The notes below the pieces were generated by a model. It saw only the letters and a list, made by a program, of their open reading frames with translations, made no database searches and had not been told where the DNA came from. The position numbers and the translations under genes are program-made. From contig NZ_KE384022.1 of NCBI RefSeq assembly GCF_000423465.1, forward strand, positions 186,001-250,000: DNA of 64,000 nucleotides, written 5' to 3'. The stretch comes from Propionicicella superfundia DSM 22317 (GTDB lineage: Bacteria; Actinomycetota; Actinomycetes; Propionibacteriales; Propionibacteriaceae). Positions 17,218-26,322 of this stretch are shown here, in pieces; position 1 is the first letter of the stretch, and every line of letters starts with the position of its first letter.

Positions 17218-18246
17218 TCAGCGGTTCCCCCTCCGGCTCGCGCGCCGCAGCGGCTTCGTCGTCGGCGCCGCGTCGAGCCAGTCGGCGAGCTCCAGCGCCC
17301 AGTACGTGAGCAGGATGTCGGCGCCGGCCCGCGCGATGCACGTCACGGCCTCGGTCACGGCGGCCTCGCGGTTGATCCAGCCGTTCGCCGCGGCGGCCTC
17401 GATCATCGCGTACTCCCCGGACACCTGATAGGCGGCCACCGGCACGTCGGACGCCGTGGCCACGTCCGCGAGGACGTCCAGGTAGTGGCTGGCGGGCTTC
17501 ACCATGACGATGTCCGCGCCCTCGGCGAGGTCCAGCATCGCCTCGCGCAGGCCCTCGCGCCGGTTGGCCGGGTCCTGCTGATACGCCCGGCGGTTCCCGG
17601 TCAGCGACGATCCCACGGCCTCGCGGAACGGACCGAAGAACGCCGACGCGTACTTCGCGGCGTAGGCGAGGATCGCGACGTCGGGATGGCCGGCGGCGTC
17701 CAGCCCCTCCCGGATCGCGAGCACCTGGCCGTCCATCATCCCCGACGGTCCGACGACGTGTGCGCCCGCCTCGGCCTGGCTCACGGCCAGGCGGACGTAG
17801 GCGTCCACCGTGGCGTCGTTGTCGACGCCGCCGGCGGCGTCCAGGACGCCGCAGTGTCCATGGTCGGTGAACTCGTCCAGGCAGGTGTCCGACATCACCA
17901 CGAGAGAGTCGCCCACCTCGGCCCGGACGGCCTCGATCCCGCGGTTGAGGATTCCGTCGGGGCGCTCCCCCACCGAACCGGTGGCGTCCTTGTCGGTCTC
18001 GAGGGGGACGCCGAAGAGCATGATGCCTCCGAGCCCCGCTTCCACGGCGCGGGACGCCTCCCGGCGCAGCGAGTCGAGAGTGTGCTGGACGACGCCCGGC
18101 AGGGAGCCGACCGGCGCCGGCTCGCTCAGGCCGTCGCGCACGAACACGGGAAGGACGAGCTGCGCGGGGTGCACACGTGTCTCCCGCACGAGATTGCGCA
18201 TCGCGGGGGTCGTGCGGAGCCTCCGCTGACGGATGGTGGGACTCAT
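17218..18246 (-). CDS. hemB: Delta-aminolevulinic acid dehydratase (porphobilinogen synthase)
   Basis: A 342-residue TIM-barrel enzyme that condenses two 5-aminolevulinates to porphobilinogen. Schiff-base lysines are K198 ([16 protein letters not shown]) and K250 ([12 protein letters not shown]). The metal-site segment reads [15 protein letters not shown]122 and C132 are present but the middle cysteine of zinc-type enzymes is D124, so it is intermediate between the zinc and magnesium classes. The allosteric-magnesium side cannot be judged by eye. Its ATG overlaps the hemCD stop (ATGA at 18243-18246), and hemL follows after two bases. Confidence 0.95.
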   Translation of the reverse strand: MSPTIRQRRLRTTPAMRNLVRETRVHPAQLVLPVFVRDGLSEPAPVGSLPGVVQHTLDSLRREASRAVEAGLGGIMLFGVPLETDKDATGSVGERPDGILNRGIEAVRAEVGDSLVVMSDTCLDEFTDHGHCGVLDAAGGVDNDATVDAYVRLAVSQAEAGAHVVGPSGMMDGQVLAIREGLDAAGHPDVAILAYAAKYASAFFGPFREAVGSSLTGNRRAYQQDPANRREGLREAMLDLAEGADIVMVKPASHYLDVLADVATASDVPVAAYQVSGEYAMIEAAAANGWINREAAVTEAVTCIARAGADILLTYWALELADWLDAAPTTKPLRRASRRGNR

Positions 18247-19919
18247 GGGTTCTCCTCGCTCAAGGCCTCGGTGAGAGCGGTGATCACGCCGGGACCGTCC
18301 TGCGTCGCCGCGACGGCGGCGACCTGCAGGCCCAGTGCGCGGGCGGCTGCGGCGCTCGGCGCGCCCACGGCGACGACCCGGACGCCCTCCGGCGCACCCA
18401 GCAGGTCGACGACGGCCCGTGCGATCGATCCGGCGGTGACCACGACGGCATCGTACGCGTCCCACGACGCGACTCCGTCGGGGGTTCGGCTCACGGTCTC
18501 GGTCGTGTAGGTCGCAACGGCGTCCACCGCCCAGCCGCGCGCCCGCAGACCGTCGGCCAGGCGGGGGCCCGCCAGCGCGGAGCAGGGCCACAGGGCCGAC
18601 GCGGGGCCGGGGGGAAGGGCATCGATCAGCGCGGCCGCGTCCGAGCGGCCCGACGGCACCACGGACACGTCCGCTCCGGCCGCACGGATCGCGCCCGCGG
18701 TCGCCTGCCCCACGGCGGCGATGTCGCCGGCGAGGCCTGCGAGGTCGACCCCGGCGTCCGCCAGGACGCCGACGGCGGTCGGCGAGGTGAGGAGGAGCCA
18801 GTCGTGAGGACCGCCGAGGGCGAAAGGCAGGGTCCGGGTGACCGTGAGCGGGACGGCGTCGACCACCGCACCCGCCGCACGGATCTCCGCGGCGAGCGGT
18901 CCGTCGGCGCGAGGCAGCAGGATCCGGCGTCCCACCAGGGCGTGCCGGGTCGCCGCCGACCACAAGGACCGCTCGTGGTGGAAGTCCGTCAGTCTGCTGT
19001 CGCGGGCGGCTCCCAGCGGGGTCACCTCCGCCGCTCCGCGAGCGAGCAGTTCCTCGCCGACCAGCCGCCCCAGGGCGGCCGGGTCGGCTCCGGGATCCGA
19101 GGTGCGGGTGACCGTGACGGCCGCGCCGCCGTCGGCGGCCAGCACGGACGCCGCGAGGGTCACGCATCCGCCGGACACGGTGGCATGGGCGCCGACGGGC
19201 GCGGCGCAGCCGGCTTCCAGCGCCGCCAGGACCGCCCTCTCGGCCGTGACCGCCGTGTGCGCGGCGGGCTCGTCGAGCTCGGCGAGGGCCGCCCGGGTGG
19301 CCGCGTCGGTGGCCCGGCACTCGATCGCGAGCGCGCCCTGACCCGGCGCGGGGAGCAGGTCGAGGATGTCCGTCGCCGCGTCGGAGCGGCCGAGCCGCGC
19401 CAGGCCCGCCGACGCCAGCACGACGGCGTCCAGGTCCCCCGGAGCAGCGGCGTCCCCGTGAACGCGAGCCAGCCGGGTGCCCACATTCCCACGGATGTCG
19501 ACCACCACGAGGTCGGGACGCCGGGCGCGCAGTTGAGCGGCACGGCGAGGAGATCCCGTGCCCACGCGCGCCCCCGGGGGCAGGTCGGCGAGGGTGAGCC
19601 CGTCGCGTGCGCACAGCGCGTCGGACGGTGTCTCGCGCGCGGGCACCGCGGCCACGACCAGCCCCGCGACGGGCGCCGTGGGCAGGTCCTTGAGCGAGTG
19701 GACGGCCAGGTCGACGGTGCCGGTGAGCACGGCGCGGCGCAGTCTCGCCGCGAACAGGCCCAGCCCGCCCTCCTCGACGAGCGAGCCGGTCGCCACGTCG
19801 CCGTCGGATCGGATGGTCACGAGCTCGACGTCGTGGCCGAGCGCACGCAGGGCGTCCGCGACCTGCCCCGACTGTGCCATCGCCAGTTCGGAGCCCCGGG
19901 TGCCCAGCCGCAACCTCAC
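18243..19919 (-). CDS. hemCD: Fused porphobilinogen deaminase / uroporphyrinogen-III synthase
   Basis: A 558-residue bifunctional protein. Residues 1 to about 310 are porphobilinogen deaminase: [12 protein letters not shown] at the N-terminus, catalytic D78 in [19 protein letters not shown], and the dipyrromethane-cofactor cysteine C238 in [11 protein letters not shown]. Residues from about 325 are uroporphyrinogen-III synthase: [35 protein letters not shown] and the late [16 protein letters not shown]. Together they convert porphobilinogen to uroporphyrinogen III without releasing the labile linear tetrapyrrole. The reading frame is continuous through the junction. The GTG start at 19919 has AGGTGA upstream. 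Separate hemC and hemD are usual; fusions are known from a minority of bacteria. Confidence 0.93.
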   Translation of the reverse strand: MRLRLGTRGSELAMAQSGQVADALRALGHDVELVTIRSDGDVATGSLVEEGGLGLFAARLRRAVLTGTVDLAVHSLKDLPTAPVAGLVVAAVPARETPSDALCARDGLTLADLPPGARVGTGSPRRAAQLRARRPDLVVVDIRGNVGTRLARVHGDAAAPGDLDAVVLASAGLARLGRSDAATDILDLLPAPGQGALAIECRATDAATRAALAELDEPAAHTAVTAERAVLAALEAGCAAPVGAHATVSGGCVTLAASVLAADGGAAVTVTRTSDPGADPAALGRLVGEELLARGAAEVTPLGAARDSRLTDFHHERSLWSAATRHALVGRRILLPRADGPLAAEIRAAGAVVDAVPLTVTRTLPFALGGPHDWLLLTSPTAVGVLADAGVDLAGLAGDIAAVGQATAGAIRAAGADVSVVPSGRSDAAALIDALPPGPASALWPCSALAGPRLADGLRARGWAVDAVATYTTETVSRTPDGVASWDAYDAVVVTAGSIARAVVDLLGAPEGVRVVAVGAPSAAAARALGLQVAAVAATQDGPGVITALTEALSEENP

Positions 19920-19953
19920 CGGGAGGTCACCTGCCGGAGCGCGACGGTCGGCG

Positions 19954-21003
19954 TCATGCGGCGTGGATCCTCTCGACGAGCCGCGTCAGCAGGCGGGGGT
20001 CGGTGGCCGGCGGGACGCCGTGCCCCAGGTTCACGATGTGGCCCGGCGCCCGTCGTCCGCGCTCGATCACCTCGAGGGTGTGCCGCTCGAGGAAGTCCCA
20101 CCCGGCGAACAGGGCGGCAGGGTCGATGTTGCCCTGGACGGTCTTGCCCGGCAGCCGGTCGATCGCCGCGTCGAGCGGCGTCCGGTCGTCGACGCCCACG
20201 GCGTCGGCGCCTTTCGCGAGCTCCTCCAGCAGATGGTTCGTCCCGGTGCCGAAGTGGATGAGCGGCACGCGCCCCTGCACCGCCTGCATGGCGAGACGGG
20301 AGTACGGCGCGACGGACCGTGCGTAGTCGGCCAGGGACAACGACCCGCACCACGAGTCGAACACCTGGACGGCCGACGCGCCGGCGTCCACCTGCACGGC
20401 GAGGAACTCTCCGGAGATGCGGGCGCACCAGGTGAGCAGGTCGTCCCAGGACGCCGGATCGGCGTGCATGAGCGCGCGCGCGGCGAGGTGATCGCGGCTG
20501 GGACGTCCCTCGACGAGGTAGGCCGCCAGGGTGAAGGGCGCTCCGGCGAAGCCGATGAGCGGCGTCCACGACGCGTCTCCGGACGGCGTCGAGGACAGCT
20601 CGGTCACGGCTGTGCGCACCGCGTCGGCGATCATCGAGGCGTCCTCGATCTCGTGCGCGACCAGCGCGGCGATGTCGGATGCGGTGCGCAGCGGCGCCTC
20701 CATCACCGGGCCGACGCCCGGAACGATGTCCACGCCCACGCCCGCCAGGTGGAGCGGGACCATGATGTCGGAGAAGAGGATCGCGGCGTCCACCCGGTGG
20801 CGGCGGACGGGCTGCAGCGTGATCTCGGCGGCCAGGTCGGGCACCAGGCACGCGTCGAGCATCGCAACACCGGCACGGGCCTCGCGGTATTCGGGAAGGG
20901 ACCGCCCGGCCTGGCGCATGAACCACACCGGCGGCGTCGCCGGCCTGGCCCCACGCAACGCCTGCAGGAGGGGAGGTGTCGTGGAATCGCCGTCGTCGGT
21001 CAC
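19954..21003 (-). CDS. hemE: Uroporphyrinogen decarboxylase
   Basis: A 349-residue cytoplasmic enzyme that removes four acetate carboxyls from uroporphyrinogen III to give coproporphyrinogen III. The family signature PVWFMRQAGRSLPEYR lies at about 25-40, followed by DAAILFSDIMVP with the substrate-binding Asp, GFAGAPFTLAAY, and a C-terminal NLGHGVPPATDP. The start is GTG at 21003. First gene of the leftward operon; the hemCD start lies 34 bp beyond its stop. HemA is divergent across a 74-bp gap. Confidence 0.95.
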   Translation of the reverse strand: MTDDGDSTTPPLLQALRGARPATPPVWFMRQAGRSLPEYREARAGVAMLDACLVPDLAAEITLQPVRRHRVDAAILFSDIMVPLHLAGVGVDIVPGVGPVMEAPLRTASDIAALVAHEIEDASMIADAVRTAVTELSSTPSGDASWTPLIGFAGAPFTLAAYLVEGRPSRDHLAARALMHADPASWDDLLTWCARISGEFLAVQVDAGASAVQVFDSWCGSLSLADYARSVAPYSRLAMQAVQGRVPLIHFGTGTNHLLEELAKGADAVGVDDRTPLDAAIDRLPGKTVQGNIDPAALFAGWDFLERHTLEVIERGRRAPGHIVNLGHGVPPATDPRLLTRLVERIHAA

Positions 21004-21077
21004 ACCCGAGATCTTAGGCCCGCCCCCTGCGCGGGAGTTTCTGGTTCCGGTCCCGGCGGTGGTTCAATGGCCTTCTT

Positions 21078-22439
21078 GTGGGTCTACATCTCTGCGCCGT
21101 TCACCACGTCGAGCACGGTCTCCCCGCGGTCGAGGCCGTGACCCCTGCGGTTCCCGGTCTGGGTGTGCGTGTGGCGGCGTCGAACGCCGTCCGCGGCGCG
21201 GTGGTCCTCGCCACGTGCAACCGGGTGGAGGTCTACGTCGACTCCGACGGCACCGCGTCCGAGGTGACCGCCATCGTCCGCCGCGCGATGAACGAGGCCC
21301 TCGACGCGCCCACGACCATCCCGATGACCGTCAGGGCGGATGCCGACGCGTTGGAGCACCTGTTCCGCGTCGGCGCGGGGCTCGACTCCATGGTGATGGG
21401 GGATCGTCAGATCGCCGGGCAGCTCCGGAGCGCGCTGAGGTCGGCACTCGACACCGGCACCGCGACCGGCCTTCTCACCGACGCGGTCGAACACGCCCTG
21501 CGCACGGCGCACAAGGTGTCCGCCCAGACCCGGTTCGGGTCGACGGGGCGATCCGTCGTGTCGGTCTCGCTGGACCTGCTGCGGCGGGAGTGGCCGTCCA
21601 GTCGCGTTCTCCTCCTGGGAACGGGTTCCTACGCCGGAGCGGTCGTCGCCGACCTGCGCCGGCGCGGGTGCACGGACATCCGCGTCCATTCGTCGTCGCA
21701 CCGTGCGCCGGCCTTCGCGGCGTCGCATCCCGGGGTGGCGGCCGTGACCGCGCCGTTGGACGCGGCGCTGCTGGACGCGGACGTCGTGGTCTCCTGCCGG
21801 GGCACCGGCACGATCCTGACCGCCGGCGACGTGGCCACCGCGATGACGCGGCGAGGGGGGCGCGACATCGTGTTCGTCGACCTGGCGATCACCCGCGACA
21901 TCGACCCTGCCGCCAGGGCGCTGGACGGCGTGCTGCTCATCGACCTGTCGACCATCGCGCACCATGTGCCCGACGTGGCGCGGCGCGAGGTGCACAACGC
22001 GCACGACCTCGTCGCCGAGGGCGTCCAGGACCTGGTCACCCGGCTGAAGGGCCGCGAGATGAACCCTGCCGTCATCGCCCTGCGGGATGTCGTCAACGAC
22101 ATGCTCTCCGACGAGATCGACCGGCTGCCCCACGGGCGTCCGGTCACCCGCGAGGAGGCGGCCCATGCGCTCCGCCGCCTTGCCGCGCGCCTCGTGCACG
22201 TGCCGAGCGTGCGGGCGCGCAAGGCGGCCGAGGAGGGACGGCACAGCGAGTACCTCGCGGCGCTCAGCGAGCTGTGGGGGCTGGAGCCGCAGGTGCGTCC
22301 GGTGCTGCAGAACCTCGAGCTCTCTCGCGAAGCCGCACCCGCGATCGTCTCGCCCGACAGCATCGAGAGCGATGCCTGCCCCGCAACGGGCCTGTCGCTG
22401 TACGACCTCGGAGACCGTCCGCGCCGCGAAGCCATCTGA
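21078..22439 (+). CDS. hemA: Glutamyl-tRNA reductase
   Basis: A 453-residue NADPH enzyme that reduces glutamyl-tRNA to glutamate-1-semialdehyde, the committed step of C5 haem synthesis. The catalytic cysteine is C47 in VVLATCNRVEVYV. GLDSMVMGDRQIAGQLR, the nucleotide loop VLLLGTGSYAG and the C-terminal helical dimerisation domain (from about 320) are visible. The start is GTG at 21078 with no ribosome site, so it may be leaderless; the nearby ATG at 21067 is out of frame. It is divergent from hemE, and the five haem genes clearly form one functional locus. Confidence 0.93.
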   Translation: MGLHLCAVHHVEHGLPAVEAVTPAVPGLGVRVAASNAVRGAVVLATCNRVEVYVDSDGTASEVTAIVRRAMNEALDAPTTIPMTVRADADALEHLFRVGAGLDSMVMGDRQIAGQLRSALRSALDTGTATGLLTDAVEHALRTAHKVSAQTRFGSTGRSVVSVSLDLLRREWPSSRVLLLGTGSYAGAVVADLRRRGCTDIRVHSSSHRAPAFAASHPGVAAVTAPLDAALLDADVVVSCRGTGTILTAGDVATAMTRRGGRDIVFVDLAITRDIDPAARALDGVLLIDLSTIAHHVPDVARREVHNAHDLVAEGVQDLVTRLKGREMNPAVIALRDVVNDMLSDEIDRLPHGRPVTREEAAHALRRLAARLVHVPSVRARKAAEEGRHSEYLAALSELWGLEPQVRPVLQNLELSREAAPAIVSPDSIESDACPATGLSLYDLGDRPRREAI

Positions 22440-22443
22440 GGAT

Positions 22444-22476
22444 CGGCGCCGCGCACGTTCGGAGAGCACGGCGCCG
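22444..22476. terminator. Possible bidirectional hairpin between hemA and the nitroreductase gene
   Basis: CGGCGCCG occurs at 22444-22451 and 22469-22476; being self-complementary the two copies can pair into an 8-bp stem with a 17-nt loop. It fills the 43-bp gap between two convergent genes. Confidence 0.4.
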
Positions 22477-22482
22477 GCCGTG

Positions 22483-23076
22483 TCAGATCAGCGTGACGGC
22501 CTCGTCGAAGGCGAGCCGCGGGTTGCGGGGGAACGTGCCGTCGGGGGCCGCATGGCCGACGTTGACGACGAGGAAGCTGCGCAGCGGCGTGCCCGCGAAG
22601 AACGCCTCGTCGACCCCTGCGGTGTCGAATCCCGCCATCGGACCGGCGTCGAGGCCCGTCGCGCGGACGGCCATGATGAAGGCGCCGGCCTGCAGCCAGG
22701 CGTTGTTGCGCGCCATCGCCTCGCGATGCTTGACGTTCCCGGCGAGCTGATCGCGCGCCGCAGCGGTCTGGGGATTGAGATGCGGCAGGTGCTCGTGGAA
22801 GTCGGTGTCCGCGGCGAGGATCGCCACGACCGGGGCCGACGCGGCCTTTGCCCTGTTGCCCTCGCTGAGCAGCGGCAGCAGCTTCTGCCGCGCCTCCTCT
22901 GTGCGCACGAACGTGATCCGCAACGGCTGGCTGTTCATCGCGGTGGGGGTGAACTTGGCCAGCTCGTACACGCGGGTGAGCTCGTCGTCGGAGACGGGCT
23001 CGCCGGTGAAGCGGTAGGCCGTGTGCGCCTCGGTGAAGATGCGCTCCGCGGCGACGGGGTTCAGGGTCTCGGTCAT
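22483..23076 (-). CDS. Nitroreductase-family FMN oxidoreductase, RutE/malonic semialdehyde reductase type
   Basis: A 197-residue flavin oxidoreductase. The layout follows RutE (reducing malonic semialdehyde to 3-hydroxypropionate): AHTAYRFTGEPVSDDEL, KFTPTAMNSQPLR with the FMN-contacting region, NNAWLQAGAFIMAVRATGLDAGP split around the second FMN site, and FFAGTPLRSFLVVNVGH. No other rut gene is present, so the physiological substrate could equally be a quinone or an aldehyde detoxified by the cell. It lies 71 bp downstream of the SorC regulator of module 2 but has its own likely control site. Confidence 0.8.
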   Translation of the reverse strand: MTETLNPVAAERIFTEAHTAYRFTGEPVSDDELTRVYELAKFTPTAMNSQPLRITFVRTEEARQKLLPLLSEGNRAKAASAPVVAILAADTDFHEHLPHLNPQTAAARDQLAGNVKHREAMARNNAWLQAGAFIMAVRATGLDAGPMAGFDTAGVDEAFFAGTPLRSFLVVNVGHAAPDGTFPRNPRLAFDEAVTLI

Positions 23077-23087
23077 AGGTCCTTCTC

Positions 23088-23112
23088 AGATGTAGTTGAC
23101 ACCTAAATCATA
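23088..23112 (-). promoter_or_regulatory. Possible -10 box and inverted repeat upstream of the nitroreductase gene
   Basis: On the minus strand TATGAT occupies 23112-23107. Downstream of it AGRTGT-N5-ACAYCT forms an imperfect palindrome at 23088-23104. The A+T-rich island is distinct from the surroundings. The binding regulator is unknown and no matching -35 is evident. Confidence 0.35.
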
Positions 23113-23147
23113 TGACGAGAAGGCAAGGGCTCGTTCCGCGTCCAAAC

Positions 23148-24092
23148 TCACTCCTCCGCGCGACCGGCCGCCAGCAGGCACTCCGCCGTGTCGGCATCCG
23201 TCACGAGCACGTCGCAGAACCCCTTCTCCAGGGCGAGTCTCACCGCGAGGTGCTTGGACTCGCCACCGGCGACGCAGAGCTTGCGCGGGATGGCGCGCAG
23301 CTCGCCCGCGGACAGCGACACCGTCCGCGCGGTCAGGTCCTCGCAGCACGACCGTCCCTGCGCGTCGAAGTAGGCCGCCGAGATGATGTCGCACTCGACG
23401 CGGGCGGCCCGCAGGTGGTCGATCTCCGCCGCGGTGTAGTAGCCGACCTCGTGCAGCGTGCTCGTCCGCGAGAACGGCGAGCCGACGCTGAACACCGCGA
23501 CGTCCGCCGAACGCGCCAGCCGCATCGTGTCGGTGACCTGACGCGACCGCATCAGGCCTTCGCGCTCCTGCGCCGATGCCGCGACGGCAGGGGCGAACAG
23601 CCGCGCCGATCGCGCGCCGACCCGGCGCGCGAGACCCTCGGCGATCGTGGTCGCGTGCAGGTCGACCTCCGCATGCACCTGGCCGCCCGCGAGAGGAACG
23701 ACCGTGGTCCCGCGAAGGTCCCCCCGGACGTGAGCGGCGAGGGTCTTCAGCGTGCTCCCCCATCCCACCGCGATCGTCCCGGACGCGCGGACCAGGGCCG
23801 TCAGCACACCGGCCGCGGTCTGTGCGACGGACTCCTTCACCTCCTCGTCGCCGCCGTCGAGCGGATCGGCGACGACGAACCGACAGCCCGGGTACAGCGC
23901 GCCCAGCGCCTCCTCCAGCCGGGGGTAGTAGCCGTGGAAGTCGATCGTGATCTGCACGATCCCGTCGGCCCGTGCCTGCTGGAGGAGCCGCGAGACGCTG
24001 ATGCGCGACACCCCCAACTGCTCGGCTATCTGCTGCTGGGTGAGGCTCAGCCCGTAGTACATGTGACAGATGCGGGCGGGACTCGCATACAT
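23148..24092 (-). CDS. SorC/DeoR-type sugar-binding transcriptional regulator (module 2)
   Basis: A 314-residue paralogue of the regulator at 2903-3835. The helix-turn-helix reads SLTQQQIAEQLGVSRISVSR; the effector domain contains IAVGWGSTLKTLA, GGQVHAEVDLH, FSVGSPFSRTSTLHEVGYYT and KLCVAGGESKHLAV. These blocks align one-for-one with module 1. The start ATG at 24092 has GAGGAGG 8 nt upstream. It is the last gene of the leftward reductase-deoC-kinase-regulator unit, beyond a hairpin. The effector is probably a phosphorylated sugar made by the adjacent kinase. Confidence 0.88.
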   Translation of the reverse strand: MYASPARICHMYYGLSLTQQQIAEQLGVSRISVSRLLQQARADGIVQITIDFHGYYPRLEEALGALYPGCRFVVADPLDGGDEEVKESVAQTAAGVLTALVRASGTIAVGWGSTLKTLAAHVRGDLRGTTVVPLAGGQVHAEVDLHATTIAEGLARRVGARSARLFAPAVAASAQEREGLMRSRQVTDTMRLARSADVAVFSVGSPFSRTSTLHEVGYYTAAEIDHLRAARVECDIISAAYFDAQGRSCCEDLTARTVSLSAGELRAIPRKLCVAGGESKHLAVRLALEKGFCDVLVTDADTAECLLAAGRAEE

Positions 24093-24120
24093 CGCGGTTG
24101 CCTCCTCGGCGTCGGGACGA

Positions 24121-24161
24121 CCCTCGCCCCGCGCCGGCCGGGGACCGACGCGGGGCGAGGG
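24121..24161 (-). terminator. Hairpin between the module 2 kinase and regulator genes
   Basis: CCCTCGCCCCGCG (24121-24133) pairs with CGCGGGGCGAGGG (24149-24161), a perfect 13-bp stem with a 15-nt loop, 7 nt past the kinase stop. A hairpin before the regulator is also present in module 1. Confidence 0.6.
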
Positions 24162-24168
24162 CTGTCGG

Positions 24169-25593
24169 TCAGTTCGGGTAGCCCAAGGCCTGCTTGTACG
24201 CCTCGTGCTGCTCCATGATGACCGGCTGGTGCTCCGCCGCGGGCAGTTCCTCACCCGATTGCGGCCAGTTCGGGAAGTCGCCCGTGAGAGCGGCCACGGC
24301 CTGCATCGCGGCTCCCTGCGCCACGTACTCGCCCGGGTCGGGGACGAACACCGGCTCGCTGATGATCTGCGGCAGGACCGCTCGCACGGCCGGGTTCTTC
24401 GCGGCGCCGCCGATCAGGAACACGCGCTCCACCGGCACGCCGAGGCGCTTCGTCGCGTCGAGCATGACGACCTGGCTCGCCATCATGCCCTCGACCGCGG
24501 CCCGCGCCACGTTCATCGGGGTGAAGTTCGCCAGCGACATGCCGTGCAGGGAGGCGCGGGCGTCCGGCAGGTTCGGCGTCCGCTCGCCCTCGAAGTACGG
24601 CAGCATCGTCACGCCGTCCGCGCCCGGCTTCGCCTGCAGGGCGAGGAATGCCAGCTCGGCGTGGTCGCGCCCGAGCAGGCGCGCGGCGGCGTCGAGGTCG
24701 CGGGCCGCGTTCAACGTCGCCGACAGCGGCAGGTGGTCACCCGTGCAGTCGGCGTAGCTGGACACGATGCCGGTGAAGTCGTGCACGGGCTCGGCGGTGC
24801 GCGCATACACCGTTCCGGACGTCCCCAGCGAGATGACGGCGTCGCCGACCTGCAGGCCGAGCGCCAGGGCCGCCTCGGCGTTGTCGCCGCCTCCGACGCC
24901 CAGGGGCAGACCCTGCGGCACGCCGGGGATCCCCGCACCGGTCACGCCGGCCCTGTCGGTGGGGCCGAGCACGCGCGGCAGCAGCGCCTGCTTGCCGAAG
25001 GCGAACTCGAACAGATCGGGGCAGTAGTCGTCGGTGGCGCCCGACCAGTACGCCGTGCCGGACGCGTCGGAGCGGTCGGTCGTCAGCTCGCCGAGGTCGG
25101 CGTTGCCGGGGCCGTACCCCTTGAGCCGCCACGTGAGGTAGTCGTGCGGGAGGACGACCGCCGCCGTCCTGGCGACGTTGTCGGGCTCGTTGTCGCGCAG
25201 CCAGCGCACCTTGGTCACCGTGAAGGAGACCGACAGCGGCAGCCCCGTCCGGCGCACCCACTCGTCGGCGCCCAGCTCCTCGTTCAGCGAGGCCACCTGG
25301 GGGTGTGAGCTCGTGTCGTTCCACAGCAACGCGTCGCGGACGACGGTGCCGTCGGCGGCGATGCACACCATGCCGTGCTGCTGGGCCCCCACCGACAGCG
25401 CGGCGACGTCGTCGAGCCCGCCGGCGACCTGGATGGCGGCGAGCATGGCCTCCCACCACGCGACCGGATCGACGATGGTGCCCGGCGGATGCGGTGCGCG
25501 TCCCTCGCGGACCACACGGCCCGTCTCGAGCTCACGGATGATGACCTTGCAGCTCTGGGTCGAGCTGTCGATGCCTGCTATGAGAGTCGTCAT
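24169..25593 (-). CDS. xylB: Xylulokinase-like FGGY carbohydrate kinase
   Basis: A 474-residue FGGY kinase. The N-terminal phosphate loop is LIAGIDSSTQSCKVII; the substrate/ATP region has ALSVGAQQHGMV and LLWNDTSSH; the C-domain has GGGDNAEAALALGL, ISLGTSGTVYA and FLIGGAAKNPAV. The QQHG motif and overall length match D-xylulose kinases, which phosphorylate D-xylulose for the pentose phosphate pathway. No xylose isomerase is adjacent, and the neighbours (DeoC, aldo/keto reductase) are not usual for xylose use, so a related ketose or alditol may be the true substrate. It starts 39 bp after deoC. Confidence 0.82.
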   Translation of the reverse strand: MTTLIAGIDSSTQSCKVIIRELETGRVVREGRAPHPPGTIVDPVAWWEAMLAAIQVAGGLDDVAALSVGAQQHGMVCIAADGTVVRDALLWNDTSSHPQVASLNEELGADEWVRRTGLPLSVSFTVTKVRWLRDNEPDNVARTAAVVLPHDYLTWRLKGYGPGNADLGELTTDRSDASGTAYWSGATDDYCPDLFEFAFGKQALLPRVLGPTDRAGVTGAGIPGVPQGLPLGVGGGDNAEAALALGLQVGDAVISLGTSGTVYARTAEPVHDFTGIVSSYADCTGDHLPLSATLNAARDLDAAARLLGRDHAELAFLALQAKPGADGVTMLPYFEGERTPNLPDARASLHGMSLANFTPMNVARAAVEGMMASQVVMLDATKRLGVPVERVFLIGGAAKNPAVRAVLPQIISEPVFVPDPGEYVAQGAAMQAVAALTGDFPNWPQSGEELPAAEHQPVIMEQHEAYKQALGYPN

Positions 25594-25632
25594 GGAATCT
25601 GCCTTTCTTCGTTGAAAAGCGCTGATCTTCGA

Positions 25633-26304
25633 TCAGCTCTGCGCCTCGATCTCGTCGAGGATGGCCTGCGTTCTGCTGATGCCGATGCGGTCGGCACCGG
25701 CCTCGATGACGGCGATCACGTCGGCCAGCGTCGAGATGCCGCCGGCCGCCTTGACCTTGGTCAGGGGCGCCGCGCCCTGCCGCAGCAGAGCCACGTTGTG
25801 CGGCGTGGCGCCCGTCGGGGTGAAGCCGGTGGCGGTCTTGACGAATGCCGCCCCGGCCTCCGAGACGAGCTGAGCGCCGCGCACGATCTGCTCGTCGGTC
25901 AGGTAGTGGGTTTCGAGGATCACCTTGACGTGGGCCGGGTCGGCCGCCTCGACGACGGCGCGGATGTCATCGCGGACCATGTCGTCGCGCCCGCTCAGAA
26001 GGGCCCCGACGTCGATGACCATGTCCACCTCGGAGGCGCCGGCCTCGACGCACCTCCGCGCCTCGAACGCCTTCACCTCGGTCATGTGCGCACCCGACGG
26101 GAACGCGGCGACCGTGCCGATGATGACGGGCGTGCCCGAGAGGATCTCCCGCGCGATGCCCAGCCGGTGCGGCGAGATGCACACCGCCTTCGCTCCCACC
26201 TCGGCGGCGAACTCGCATCCTCGACGGATCTCGTCGAGGGTGAGGTTCGGCTTCAGCAGGGAGTGGTCGACGTAGCCGAGGAACTGCTCCTTGGTGAGTT
26301 TCAT
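25633..26304 (-). CDS. deoC: DeoC-family aldolase, module 2
   Basis: A 223-residue class I aldolase paralogous to 3960-4616. Catalytic residues are D94 (EVDMVIDVG), Schiff-base K156 (FVKTATGF) and K185 (KVKAAGG). N-terminal SLLKPNLTLDE and VCISPHRLGIAREIL are shared with the first copy. The ATG at 26304 has AAGGAGG upstream. It is the middle gene of reductase-deoC-kinase with gaps of 18 and 39 bp. The known activity is 2-deoxyribose-5-phosphate cleavage; here the physiological substrate is unproven. Confidence 0.9.
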   Translation of the reverse strand: MKLTKEQFLGYVDHSLLKPNLTLDEIRRGCEFAAEVGAKAVCISPHRLGIAREILSGTPVIIGTVAAFPSGAHMTEVKAFEARRCVEAGASEVDMVIDVGALLSGRDDMVRDDIRAVVEAADPAHVKVILETHYLTDEQIVRGAQLVSEAGAAFVKTATGFTPTGATPHNVALLRQGAAPLTKVKAAGGISTLADVIAVIEAGADRIGISRTQAILDEIEAQS

Positions 26305-26322
26305 GTCTTCCTCCTTCGAGCT

